Positions 32,540 through 44,684 of a DNA stretch of 60,000 bases are shown piece by piece. The notes beneath the pieces are model-generated. The model worked only from the letters and a program-made list of their open reading frames with translations, did no database searches and was not told the origin of the DNA. A program made the position numbers and the translations under genes. The stretch is taken from NCBI GenBank assembly GCA_015680685.1, contig MNCI01008651.1, positions 640,047-700,046 on the forward strand, in the 5' to 3' direction. Source of the stretch: Gnetum montanum (taxonomy: Eukaryota; Streptophyta; Gnetopsida; Gnetales; Gnetaceae). Within the stretch, counting starts at the first letter, position 1; each line of letters begins with the position of its first letter.

Positions 32540-33440
32540 TAAAAAGGAACAAGTATTTACGGCAACCAAAGGAAGAGAATGAGCAAATAGAGAAATAGGA
32601 AGATTTAATAGAAGTTACATGCAAGAACATAATAATCAAGAATTGACAAAAACATTTCCAAAGAAACAACAGAGGCAGATGTCTCATAAGAGGAAGGTGG
32701 AACTCTTAAGGATGGGGAAATGCACAAACATATAGTTCCATTCTATTGTAAAAATTTTCCAAAAAGAGAGGTCATACCATGGAGGCTTGCCAGGACAAAA
32801 TTAGATTTGACACTTTTCAACTTCAAAATAAGAATCAAGAGAAAGACACTACTCAAGCATTAATCTAAGAAGAAAACTAAGGTAATTACAAAGCTCTTGA
32901 TTCCAATAATACTATTAAGTCAAATTCTTGGATTATAGATAGTGCTTGTTCCAATCATATGACACCCTATAAGCCTCATATTCTTCAATACAAATTAAAT
33001 AAGTTTGATAACGTCAAAATAGGTGATGAAAATCATATCAATATAGAAGGTATTGAAAATTGCATTGTCAAACTTCCCAACACTAAAGTTATAACTATAA
33101 CTGAAGTATTCTATATTCTAAATCTCTTAAATCCTTTGCTCTTATTGGGACATATGACTAGGTAGGGAATAACTATTAAGTTAAAAATGATCCATGCATC
33201 ATTACCAAGCTAAATGAAGAATTGGTCATCAGAATCAAGGCCTACAATAATAGAATATATTATGTTGATTGTAATAATTTTGATCTAAAAGGAAATTCCA
33301 TTGACATGATTCACAATTCTAAACAAACAAATCTTCAACTGATAACCTCTAAAAATAAATTAGATAGTGTCACATATCAAATCAATTATAAACATCAACA
33401 TCACAAAGCTAATGAGGAAGAAGCCAAAGTATAACATAAA
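32540..33440 (+). mobile_element. Ty1/copia gag-protease remnant
   Basis: A knuckle-like CNF/CKNF region near 32745 is followed by SWIIDSACSNHMT at about 32928-32966. This is the copia aspartic-protease block, with DSA where DSG is expected. VKIGDENHINIEGIENCIV and ITEVFYILNL follow, as at the protease-to-integrase side of copia polyproteins. Frames are broken, no RT follows, and no LTRs were found. Confidence 0.75.
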
Positions 33441-33738
33441 CGATTATGACACACCTCCTACAATAACCTATAAAAGATTACGAGGAAGAATATACTATCA
33501 TTACTATTATTGTTGTTGTTGTTGTCACTAGTTTCCTACATAAGTAAATAAAATCCACTTGCTATGATGTTTTGTTAAAGTTTTGTATCCCTTATTCTAC
33601 TATTGTTGGAGCTTAGTCATAGGCTTACCTTATATTTTATGATTAAATGTTAAAATTCAATTACTCTAATAAATTTTTCTTTTTTTTAGTTATCATGCCT
33701 TTATGCATATATACTTCTTCATGCACATTTATGCTTTA

Positions 33739-34616
33739 TAATGAGCGGTGGAGTAATCCAACACCCAACCATATAAGTCACAGGTGTTCACATGAGACAA
33801 AATCGTAATTTGTGGACGAGGCAATGTGAATGTGCTAGTAATTGGTTTAAGTTCAAGACCATTGTCTTCCCACGTGGAGCTAGTGAAATCTATGGGTATG
33901 GTTTAGCTGACAGTGAGCTATACGATAACTAATGTTGTTGGGCCATTGCTACTTATAATAAACATGATGAAATGGAAATAGTTTCTAAATCTAAGTAAAT
34001 AGCAAACAAATCTATTCTATCCTAAGGTGTTGGATATTCGGTCCTAGTTTATTGTACATGCCGTGTACTCATGCAGTCATCATTGGGATTACCAAATGTA
34101 CCACTACTACATGTACCAAGCGATAACACTCCCAAGTTACTAGATAACTACACCTAACACTCGAGACCAGTCATATCCACGCCACTTAACAACAGTGAAA
34201 GTAAAGTGCATGGAATAGTAAACATCAACTAAGAAAGCAGTAAATAGTAATCTAAGTAAAAATAGTAAAAATTGTTCTAAGTAAATAGAAAAAAAAACTA
34301 AGTGAATGTTGCAATAGTGATAAGCAATCTTGATATTTATTACTAGTCATGAAATGTGTCCAAGTATACTTAAAGACTAATTATAGCCACTCAACGTCAC
34401 ATTGCTAGCATACATTGCTAAGTGCTAAAGACTAAAATCACGAAAATAAACTGCAAGGGTTACGTTACCATGGAATGAAATCTATTGTTGATCCTAGCAC
34501 CTAAGTGCTATATTTATAAGTTGGCATGCATCCTGCAATATCGCATATACGATGACATAGCGAGTGTTATGATATCAGAGTTACGATATCGTAGTTCACC
34601 AAAAATGACTTTATCA
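33739..34616 (-). mobile_element. Solo LTR of the gypsy family, with TSD CTTTA
   Basis: The 878-bp segment has decayed termini TAATGA...TTATCA (from TGATGA...TCATCA) and is flanked by CTTTA at 33734-33738 and 34617-34621. Orientation is minus: the TATA box reads TTATAAATA on the minus strand (34511-34519), and a 12-bp palindrome TACGATATCGTA at 34582-34593 lies between U3 end and TATA. No internal region is present, so it probably arose by LTR-LTR recombination. Confidence 0.8.
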
Positions 34617-34621
34617 CTTTA

Positions 34622-37600
34622 TTATGCATATCTAGTTATGCATTTTCTTATTTTATTATGCACACATGCTTATATAATACTCTGTTCATGAAGCAATTAT
34701 GGACCCTGATCCTACTCAGACCATATCCATTGTGACCTTTTGTCATTGAACCAGGATTTGGAGCTCATTTTTAATTATAATTAAATATTGCATAAATTAG
34801 CCTTGTTAAGGAAGTACCTTAGGATGATGTCTTACCTAAAATCTAACCTTACCAATGTGTCTAGGATGTTTAGAAATGTAGATTTTGATCCTTGGTTCAC
34901 TAGAATCAAAGTTATAGTTCTTGAGATATCACATTTTATAGTTTGCTAAGATGTCGTAAAAGTGTTGCCATTTAAACATACAATTAGGTGGAGCACTTGA
35001 TAAGGATCCCATAGGTTTAAACAATATTTGACTTGACATTCCAGTGTATGTGTTATGAGTGTTGGGGTACAAGGGTATTAGGGGAGAGAGAAATTAGAAA
35101 AGTGAACTTATAAAAATGTTAATGGTTGCAAAAATTAAATTTTATTTAAAAAAGGAAAAGGGAAAAAGTCAACCACGTTCACATGCATATCACATTTGAT
35201 TTATATGTATGTTATATACATAACATACACATTCTATATTTTTTGCTTCTTTTTCATCAATCGCCTTTTTCTCTTCTACCTTTTTCTCTACCACTTGTTT
35301 TTTTTCCGTTGCTTGTTTTTTTGCCCTTGTTTTACAAAATCATTTTCTATCATGTTTTTCCAAAAAGATATTTTTGCCCATTTTTCTTCGTTTTGAAGCC
35401 AATTTAGGCCCAATTTCTTCTATTCTTCCCCTTAGGTTTAGACCTTAGATACATCACATTGTAGTTTCTAGAAGGGTTCAGGGTGAAACTGGTTAAGTAA
35501 AACAAAAACAAATTGAAAGCGTTAGGGATAAGAGAAAGATGCTAAAAGAATTCTGGGAGCTTTGCTAACACATGTAAGAAAGATTATTTTAGTTTCCTTT
35601 TCATGTGATTATGCTATTTTGTTGGAGATCTTATAAGAAAGATTATTTTAATTTTTTTCACATGGCTGTGCTATTTTGTTATGGATTTTCTTTTCCTCCT
35701 TTCTGCTTTCTACTCTTCTTCTATGATTTTGATTATTATGTCGAGATTTTGCTGAATTTTTGTGATTTTGGACTTATTTTTGGTATTTTAATTATTCTTG
35801 GCCTCTTTTTCTATCTCTTGGTAAATTTCTAGAATTGTGAGAACTTTGCCCAACTTGCTATGAATATTTTATGAATATTTTGGAACTGCTCATGGCATAA
35901 GCATGATTTTACGTGAATTTTGTGGAATTTTTGGCTACCATAGATTTGGCTATTATGGAAATCATTTGTGGAATTTTGGCTACCATGGATTTGGCTATTT
36001 TGAAAATCATTAGGATTTTGGAATAAAATAATAATATTTGTGTGATCATTTGTGCTTAGTTGGTAGTGGGAACCATGAATCTTTTAGATGCCCCTGTTTG
36101 CATGTAGTAGTGGAGTGTTCTTTAGTAGGACCCACCCCATGAGAATAAGCGTTATTAAATGGATTTCCTACCTTGGATTTTGATCCGCAAGTTCATGTGA
36201 GGCTATGGATTTAGTGGAGACCATGACAATGAGTAGTTGAGTCTAGTGGAGTTATGGTGAGGCATAGTCAAGACCTATCCTTTTGATGATATGTGTGCCT
36301 TGGCCATTGGGGATGTTAGTAGTGACGCTATTGCCAAGACTTGACCATGAGTGACTTGTTTGGGGTAGTGAGGTTATTCTAAGAGTTGGCAGTATGTTCT
36401 TAGGTGGCAAGGGTAACCAAGACCTAGCTTTTAGAGATGCTTAGTGAAAATACACATTCTTTAGATTTTTACTAGACAACTTTGTGATATTTTTGGACAT
36501 TAAAATAATTTAAAGGATAATACGATGATAGTAATGATGTTATCCCAAGACCTAATGGTTCCCATTCGCAGTGATGGTAACCAAAACTTAGCCTTTGGAG
36601 ATGCTTAGATAAAATATACATTCTTTGGATTTTTGGATTTCCTTCAAATTTTTGGATTTCTTTAGAATTTTTGAAATTATTTTGGATTTTTGGAAAATTT
36701 ATAACATTTCTAGACCTTCAAACATTTTTGAATATTTCATTGGAAGCCTTTGTCTAGTTTAGAACCTAAGACTTTTGGCGTTGAATCTGTACACTCAAAT
36801 GAAAAGGGGAATGTATTTTGATGCAAAGAGCCTAGAGTAGGCAGGGAATCATCAAAAGAGGGACATGAGATGAAAGGTGGAACAATTTTGCACAACATGG
36901 ACCTTTTGAACTTCAATTTTTTTTTTGTAGATTTTCTATTTTTGTAAAATAGAAAGCTTTTACACTTCTTGGATATTTGAGCCATGTACCTATTTTTGTG
37001 AATAAACAATAAAGTATGAGAGATGTAAATTTGCCATTGGACCATAAGATTATAAGGATCATTTTTCATTTCAACCTGCATTATATGTTTGGGAAAAATC
37101 TAATATTATTTATTATATATTAATATTTTATTATTTAATTTAGTAAAATTAAAACGTGAATAACTTTTATGCTAAATGTCTGATTGAGATGAAATAAGTG
37201 TCGTTAGAATCATTATTTTATGATGCACCTAGGGAAATTTTTCGACATTTACCTTTTTGTGGCTATGCAAATCATAAATTTTCTCTAAATAAATTTTATT
37301 TAATTATATATACAAGGATTATTAACTTTTGTTGAGCTGTATTATTCTACTATACTTATTCTTCTAATTAATAATTTATGTCTAATTTACTACTTTCTTT
37401 TATTAATAATTGATACAAATGGTACAATACTAGTAATCTATATTAGTGATACCATAAATGATCATTGTAAAAGCATTAATGATTTATCTTTTAATAAACA
37501 TTAATATTATAAGTCACACACATACATTATTACCTAAAAAACATGCTTTTTACACATAGGATTGATAACCCATTACACAATAAGAATACTAGTAAGGACA

Positions 37601-37636
37601 CTAATAGGATCTATATTAAAGAGAATGGGAGTGGAC
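34622..37636. other. AT-rich intergenic sequence without recognised genes
   Basis: I see no gene. A short direct repeat occurs at about 36416-36480 and 36568-36640 (GGTAACCAA-x-AC-x-TAGC, then GAGATGCTTAG, then CATTCTTT-x-GATTTTT). T-rich low-complexity runs occur at 35230-35400 and 36600-36720. Confidence 0.6.
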
Positions 37637-38519
37637 TAATGAATCACTATCGACTGGCTACATCGACGGGCATACGTCGATGCAGCTCCATCGATGTAGC
37701 CCACTATCAATGCATGTTCATAGATGCATTGATGCATAGTCAAGTCAAGCCTATATAAATGTGTGTACCCGCCACATTTATGACATGTTAAGTCACTAGT
37801 GTAGCTGAACTTTTGTAGTTTTCTTTTCCTAGAGTTAGAATATTTTCTGAGTGCTCGTAGTAGGAATGAAAGCAAATGTATGGATCTTTATTTGAGCATC
37901 ATGTACATATACATATTGATGTGAATGAAAATAAAGACGAGATTCTTAATGTTCCTTGTAGCACTTGGAATCTATTAACATTTCTTACTTGCACTTTGTT
38001 CTTTTGCACTTTATATTCTTGCCTTCATTAATTAATATATATAATAATGAACTCATAAGTACGACCACTTAGAGCATATTGTTTAACGCTTGGTAATCCT
38101 ACTAGTGGCCATTTGGTATGCCCAATAATTATCACTTGATATCCCAGTAGCATTAATACGAGTTTAGGATGTGTACGACAAGTGGACGCAAATACTTGTG
38201 CAAGGATAGTTAGCCTTAGAATTGTTAGCTAGATTAGTTAATTATTAACCATTTTATCTTTTCATCCATACTTAGGCTGCAAAATATATGAAACTATATA
38301 AATATAAATATAAATAAACATCATACACCTTTACTCTGCTTAACCATACATAAGAACTTACATAAGTGAGAGTTAAGAAGATAACAATCATACTTTTCCT
38401 TCAATCACCATCTTTTTTTATAGGAGCACTTAGGAGTTAAGTCTAGGGAATTTGACCAGATCACTAGTGCATGCTTGTGATTCATATGGTTTGGCATAAG
38501 GACTACTTGCTGCTCATCG
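37637..38519 (+). mobile_element. 5' LTR of the plus-strand gypsy element (host of the nest)
   Basis: The 883-bp LTR begins TAATGA (for TGATGA) and ends TCATCG (for TCATCA). It is followed at once by a tRNA-Asp primer-binding site. Its TATA box (TATATAAAT) is near 37752, and an 11-bp inverted repeat sits upstream at 37656-37701. It shares order and many blocks (TAAGTACGACCA, AACGCTTGGTAA) with the LTR at 55574-56463, but is much more decayed. Confidence 0.82.
37656..37701. promoter_or_regulatory. U3 hairpin, 11-bp perfect arms
   Basis: GGCTACATCGA at 37656-37666 faces TCGATGTAGCC at 37691-37701, with a second shorter pairing inside (CATCGACG/CGTCGATG). Confidence 0.85.
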
Positions 38520-38538
38520 TTGGCGTTGTTGTTGGGGA
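38520..38538 (+). promoter_or_regulatory. Primer-binding site, tRNA-Asp type (decayed)
   Basis: TTGGCGTTGTTGTTGGGGA, directly after the LTR. It differs from the tRNA-Asp complement TGGCGCCGTTGCCGGGG only by C-to-T changes. Confidence 0.85.
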
Positions 38539-40887
38539 CTTAGTTTAGCTAAGTGTGCCAAGTAGGAAAAGATAGTGGACTTAGTTTAGCTAAGTGCGCT
38601 ACGTAGGAAAAGATAGTAATATCACAAAAAGATATTGTAAGGATCATTCCATTATAAATAATTAAGGATGTAAGAGCAAGCACACTATTTTTTAGCAAAT
38701 ACTAACATGGCTTCTTCTTGCAAGGATGAATCTTGACTGCTTACAAGTAGAACCAATTAAAGATAGGAGGTCTAGAAAATGCCCCAAAAACTTTGCATTG
38801 TTTATAGCCATTTGGATTCTTACACTCTAGATTTCACCTTCATCCCACATCAGGACAAGTAGCTGCGATGGAGGGATATGGAAGGCAACATTATGTTCCC
38901 TCTTGATTGATTTATTCCTACCATGTTAATGAATAACCTCATTAGGCTAGGCATCAGTATATTTAATGTAGAGTATGAGGTTCAAGACCACATCTATTGG
39001 GATTATCATCCCACTAATGCCCAATGGAGGAAGGATTGACAAATGAAATCATGATAAGAGGCTTCTAAAGGCAAGAGGATCCCAACCCAGTTATTCTTAC
39101 AGTAACATAAAGAAGGTGAGGACTTCTTTTTGAGCCAATCCTAATACATAGACTCTCCTCCTTTTTATGATGGAAAGATACTTAACTAGATATTGCAGTC
39201 AACTGTGGATAACTTGGGTCAAGGAAAGAATGGTTTTCAAGATCAGGGATCTCAAAAGATAACATCCACAACCATTCACCTAAAAGCATGAATAATGACA
39301 AGCATAAAGATAAAGATAAACAAAGGGATTAGGGTAGGGATCGAAGAAGAGGATTTAGTAGGCATGTGCTAGTGTTGATTCTCCTTCTTCCTTACCCTCA
39401 TCACCATCCTCATTGTCTTCCTCCTCCAATTCTAATAATAGGAGCTGAGGCTAAGACAAAAGAAAGAAAAATTATGATTAGGGTAGAGATGAATGGTGGA
39501 ATAGGGATGATCATAGATTCCATCAGGATAGTAGAGAATAGGGGTAAGAGCAGCAATAAGGGAAGGAGCATCCTAGAGAAAGAAGGCATAGTAAGAATCA
39601 CCATAGACATCATGGCCATGACAAGGGCCACTAGGACTGTTATGACTATGATGAGCCTTTGCTGGCTACCATAAATATGTTAAACATTTCAAAGGTAGTT
39701 AGAATCTCAACTAAGCACTTGAAAGATAGTTGAATCAACCAACTAGATATGAAAATATTCCTATATTTGAGGGGGGATATAACTCAAATCCATAGAAACA
39801 TCTGCAAGTCTTTCATGATGTCTATGCCTGAAAGAACATTGAAAATGAATGAAAAAAGTTGAAATTCTTCCCAATGATACTCATTAAGGAAGTTGAAAGC
39901 TAGTACCAGTCCTTAGAACCAAATCTATTCATTAATGGAGTACAATGCTAGAGCTTTTCAACAATAAGTATCAAACCTACTCCAAAGTTTCCAACTTGCA
40001 GAAGTAGATCCAAGGAAGGAAACAAGGAAATCATGAGTCCCTGGATGTGGCCTTGGGTAGGCACTATTCTCTTTTGCACCAATGCCCATGCCATGGATAC
40101 TCCCAAAGGGATCAGCTGTGCCATATCATAGATGGGCTTATTAATGAAATAAGAAAAACTCTTAGGGTCTATGCTTGAGGGAGACTTTCTGAGCTACGGG
40201 TCCATCAAATCCAAAGGCTAATTAATTAGGTGGCCAAAGAAGAAAGTGAGCTTAAAAGACATGAAAGTGCAAAAGAATATAACAGGGACCTCTCCATTTG
40301 CAAGAGGGAGGTACATTTCTATGATAATGAGGAGGAGGCATCACTTGATGAAATGGTGCAGAGGAAAACCTTGTCGATAAAGAAATCTATTATCAAATTA
40401 TCGACCAAGGTAGATAAGATGGGGGACTCCTAGATGGGAAGGTTCAAATAGCTCTAAAGATTACAAAGGAACAAAGAGACCAAGGGGGTAGTGGTTATGA
40501 AAGAAGGAAGAAAAAGGATACAAAATAGGGATATCATTAGAAACAAGGGTAAAGTTGCATAAATAGAGGAGGTTGTATATTCTGAAACAGATGATGATAA
40601 TTGTAACATCTGCTAATATGAACATCTTAAGGGATGTTGTCTAGTGGTGTTACATTTGCAAGAATTTGGGATGTATGCTTTAAATCCTAGATTGACAAAA
40701 TGACAAGCACCTTAGCGGTTGTCTTATCCACAAGGCAACTACAGGTAATAATTCCACCAACACACATATTATTTGAGTGGAGTGCCTTCTTAACCTTAGG
40801 AGCAATAGCAGTAGTGGCAACACCCACAGTCATGAGGGATGCCATCACCATGACACTAATATCCTTACAAGTAACTTGGTTCCTATG
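38539..40887 (+). pseudogene. gag of the host gypsy element
   Basis: Landmarks align with the gag of the element starting at 55574: FEGGYN near 39760, an LIKEVES-stop-YQSL block near 39890 (the other copy has LIKEAESWYRSL, so TGG became TAG), and a zinc knuckle at about 40600-40640. The knuckle reads CNIC-stop-YEHLKGCC, spacing CX2CX3HX4C, followed by LHLQEFGMYALNPRL. The frame is broken by many stops. It is interrupted at 40888-40892 by the minus-strand LTR element and resumes at 49022 with a proline-rich stretch. Confidence 0.8.
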
Positions 40888-40892
40888 GCTAC
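40888..40892. repeat. Target-site duplication GCTAC, left copy
   Basis: Exact pair with 49017-49021. The host sequence reads TCCTATG-GCTAC-TATG across the insertion. Confidence 0.9.
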
Positions 40893-41743
40893 TGATGAGT
40901 GGCAAGGTACCCCTACACTGAACCATACGAATACAAGCATTTCACGCATGATCTAGTCGAACTCCATAGATGGGCTAGTTGTGGTATCTAGATAGTTACT
41001 TGTTGATTGTAGTTCGCTGTCTTCCCACTTAGACTAGTATTTACTTTGTCACGTATGGTTTAGTCCAAAGTGAGGTGTATGATGTGTTCCTAAACTAATG
41101 CTACTCTTGGAGGTGATGGAAAATAATCTTTAATTAAGCTAGGAGGAAAAGGGAGATAGAGTTAAGCTAATATGAGATAGGGAGAGAGAATCTAAGCTAG
41201 CCTAAGTGTGATGAGCATCCATTCCTTAATCATTCGTACACATCTTGGACCTTGTGCATGACTACCATTGGGATTACCAAGCGTAGATCCTAGGTACGCT
41301 ACTGGGTTACCAAGTAGTCATACTTAAATGCTTGTGATTAAGTCATACTCATTCCGCGTTTAAGGAGTTTAGGATGAAGAGATGTTAACTACGAAAATAA
41401 TAATTAATAATAACAATTAAACAATTAAACTAAGTGAATGCTGTAGTGATGAAGTAATCTCAATCTTTATTTTCGGCCATGTGCGTGTCCAAGTACATGA
41501 TAGTCGAATAAAGGATGTCGTACAATTACAATCATCACACTGGGGGAATGCACTGAGAAAGAGGGTTGAGAGGAAAATGACAAAAAGATCTTGCTCTAAA
41601 CTTGACTCCTAAAAACTGACTAAAAGACTCCTTCCCTGTGTGCCTACATGTGTATTTATAAGCCCACATAGGAACCACAATATTGCATATCCGATATTAT
41701 TGCTGGATGCGATATCGCGTACTTGATGAACCATGATTCATCA
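40893..41743 (-). repeat. 3' LTR of the nested element (851 bp)
   Basis: Starts TGATGAGTGG and ends TTCATCA. The minus-strand TATA box is at 41653-41661, a 10-bp palindrome GCGATATCGC at 41709-41718, and terminal inverted arms TGATGAA/TTCATCA at 41724-41743. It is very similar to 48191-49016 by eye, apart from small indels. Confidence 0.92.
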
Positions 41744-42329
41744 TACCCCCACGACTGAATGAAGACTCATCCTTGAGTTAGAATGAGAACAAGTTCCATT
41801 GATTACATAGTGGATAGAGCGAAGAACTCAATAGAACAAAATTGGACACAACACAAAAAATGAAAAATTCCTAAAATTACAAAATTGGATGGAATTCATG
41901 TGGTTCTTGGTGGCGATGGCTCCTCCATGGGTTGCTTTCCCTTGTCTTTTGCTCCAGGTCTTAGGATGTGATGATGTTGAAGTAGTGCCTAGAGTTTTTC
42001 CTCTTCAATTCGGGGATCCTGTGCCATCCATGCTGATGCTCCAATGTTTGATAGTGTTAGCACCTCCCATGGGCATGGTAGTTGCAGAAACATTATGTTT
42101 GCCTTGACATACTAGGCCGCAAACAACCATCATTCCTCCTCGTAGGCTCTGGCTTTGTCTCTATATTCTTGAAAATATGTAGGTCATTGAGCCAAGTCTG
42201 TTGCGACATCTTTTTATCCTTGGTAGCTTGCTTTAACCACCTCCAATTTTGAATTTGCGACTTCTAGCTTCTGCAACATGTTCTCGTGGTTTGCAAATTC
42301 TGCTTTATATTTGGCATAGGTGGTGGCTA

Positions 42330-44680
42330 CCTACTTCTCGAGCTCTGTCCTTGAGGGCTCTGCTATCAACATGGCTAGATTGGTATATCGTAGATTTGCC
42401 AATTCCATGTACTCCATAAGATCTTGAATCTGTAGGTCCTGACTCTTAAGTCCCACCTGGTGGACAAATGCATATGTGTCCAATATGGCCCGCCAATTAG
42501 TATGTGGTGCACTGAAAGCATTTATGTGGGCCTTGGACATATGGATCTCCTTTTCAATGATTTGTTTGTACATCCCCACCTGGTCTCAGAAGTGCTCTTT
42601 TAACTTTTTGTGCTACTTGGCCTCGTTCTACCCCACGCTTATTTCGATGGCCATCTTCTGACAGATGGCATGTACCTCCTCCATTGAGAGGGTTTGATTT
42701 TCCCTGGCCAAATGGTTCATGTCCTGATTGATCCTGATTAGCTATTCTTGTAGTCATTGAAAATGTTCTTCAAGAACATTCTTCTATTTCTCCACAGAGG
42801 TCAACCAAAGATTATCAGCAACAAGCTGTTTATTTTCTTCTTGTAAGGCCTTGAGTGCATTGGCGTGCGTGTAAGTTTGCATCTGTGCCATGGAGACATT
42901 CTAGTCGGCCTTCTCTTTTTCCTTTGCACCTTTTTATTTTCTGCCCGCAATTTGTTGAGTTGGTCCATCTTGAAGGTGTCCAGCTGGTTTGTGGGAATGA
43001 ATTGAGAGGGATCCCGCTGCGCTGCTTGTAGGGTTATGAGCCTTTCTTGTAGTCTTGCAACTTCTGCTTCTGTGTGCTCGACACTAATTTCTGTCATGAC
43101 CAGCTTCCCTTTAGTAGAGATGAGGTCTAATTGTGCTGTTGTAACATCTTATGGGATGTCAAACAAGGATGTAATTACTTGTCTTGTTTACAATAATCGA
43201 TCAAGCACATCCTCATGCTCTGCAGGAATCATTGAGGAACCGGCCAGAGTTTGAGCATCCCGTGCTCCTATGAAATCTGCCGGTGGCACAACAGGGATGT
43301 TAAAAGATTCCTTAATATGATTCATGACCACCTCTGTGGCTCCAGCTACATCCTGGTGTTGCATGACCACCACTGTGGCTCCTTCACTATTTTCTAGTTG
43401 CACCTGAAAGGATGCAGCATTCCCTAAAATCTGTTGGAACCAATGACTCTCCTCTTCTCTTGTTTGAATGGACACCTCGCCCCTTGCATGATCTACAGAG
43501 ACAGTGAGCCATACGATATCATCGATGACATGGAAGAGATTTGCATCATCACGACTTCCCCAACTGATTGTCTCAACGATGGCCCTGAGATGGCTCATCT
43601 ATGATCAGTAGTCCTACAGTAGTGGCGGTTGATCTCGCTGGCTTGTACTAGGCCTTGCTTTTTGCTATTGATTGGGTCCCGTGCTTGGAGGTTGGTTGGG
43701 CTCTACAAGTTGGATTACAGTGGGTCCCACCGTCTGTGCTTGCTCTTGTTTTAGCCACAGCATCTCACCAGCAATCTTCCTTGCAGCTAGTGGCTTTAGT
43801 AGTTCAGCGTATGAAGCATTTTGGGCTTTTCTAAGGACATCATTGGTGTATCCTCAAATACCAACATGCTTGCACAGCTTCCTGATGAGACAAGGGAAGG
43901 GCAACGTAAACTTCCCTGTCTTACATTCCCCAAATCACCTTACAATCTCCATGAAATATAAATGAGGTAGGTTAGCATTAACCTTTCCCATCAATATCAC
44001 ACATCCTCTTGCCACATATGTTGAAATTCTATTTAGTCCTTTTGTGGGGAAGATGTGATAAGTTCCGATTTTAAATTAGATCTTCTTTACTGTACGCCCT
44101 GTCTAACCAAACTTGTTGTGCATTAGCATCAGAGTGGGTGGACAGACGAGCAATCTTTGGCCCTATATTTGGAAGGTTTAACACTTCTAAAATGGCTTGG
44201 ATAGAAAAATCAATAGATACACCACAAATGTTAATTATGGTGCCTTCTTCTTTATTGTGCCAGAATTGGTATGTTTCTCCTAAGTACTAGACATCGCTTT
44301 TGGAGAGGATAGGCTATAAGGAAGACCCCTTGAGGTGGTCCCTAACGCCTTTGGGAGCAAATTTTGTGAAAAGTCTAAAGTTCAATTCCACGATCACTAC
44401 AGCTGATGTGGACCTCTCATGGATGGCCTGGACACATTTTGGGGGCAATGTGAGGTGTCGTCCCTGTTCAAGCATTGCAACAACTCCACCTTCTGCCTGT
44501 CTTGATTGCATAGTGGCAAGGTCTTCTTGATGGATACTGAACGATTGCTCCTCCTGCTTTGCATGTTGTTCAACAGGCATTTGCCCTCTACCTCTCCTGG
44601 GTTACTTAAACACATCTTGCAAGGGACCTTCTTGTTGTGCATGCTTTGGGGCCATTTGTAATCACACAGGGCCAATTATT
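42330..44680 (-). pseudogene. Unknown second ORF of the nested LTR element
   Basis: Several minus-strand frames form one decayed protein region. An N-terminal part near 44675-44310 has PPKCVQAIHERSTSAVVIVE. A block near 44230-44080 reads INICGVSIDFSIQAILEVL, then NLPNIGPKIARLS. A part near 44020-43850 reads GKVNANLPHLYFMEIV and FTLPFPCLIRKLCKHVGI. A region near 43600-43190 begins MSHLRAIVETISWGSRDDAN. Long Glu/Gln/Lys-rich helices run to 42330. The GKVNANLP and LPFPCLI blocks resemble what is usually called a putative plant transposon protein domain (recalled, not searched). There is no protease, RT or integrase motif. Function unknown. Confidence 0.55.
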
Positions 44681-44684
44681 AGTA

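Noticed and set aside
35183-35832. Hydrophobic frames suggesting membrane proteins
   Set aside because: They arise from T-rich low-complexity DNA, with no start context, homologue or conserved neighbour.
42330-44680. Second ORF of the nested element as an envelope-like gene
   Set aside because: No signal peptide or transmembrane segment is visible, the order relative to gag and the primer site does not require it, and the blocks fit a transposon-protein-like domain better.
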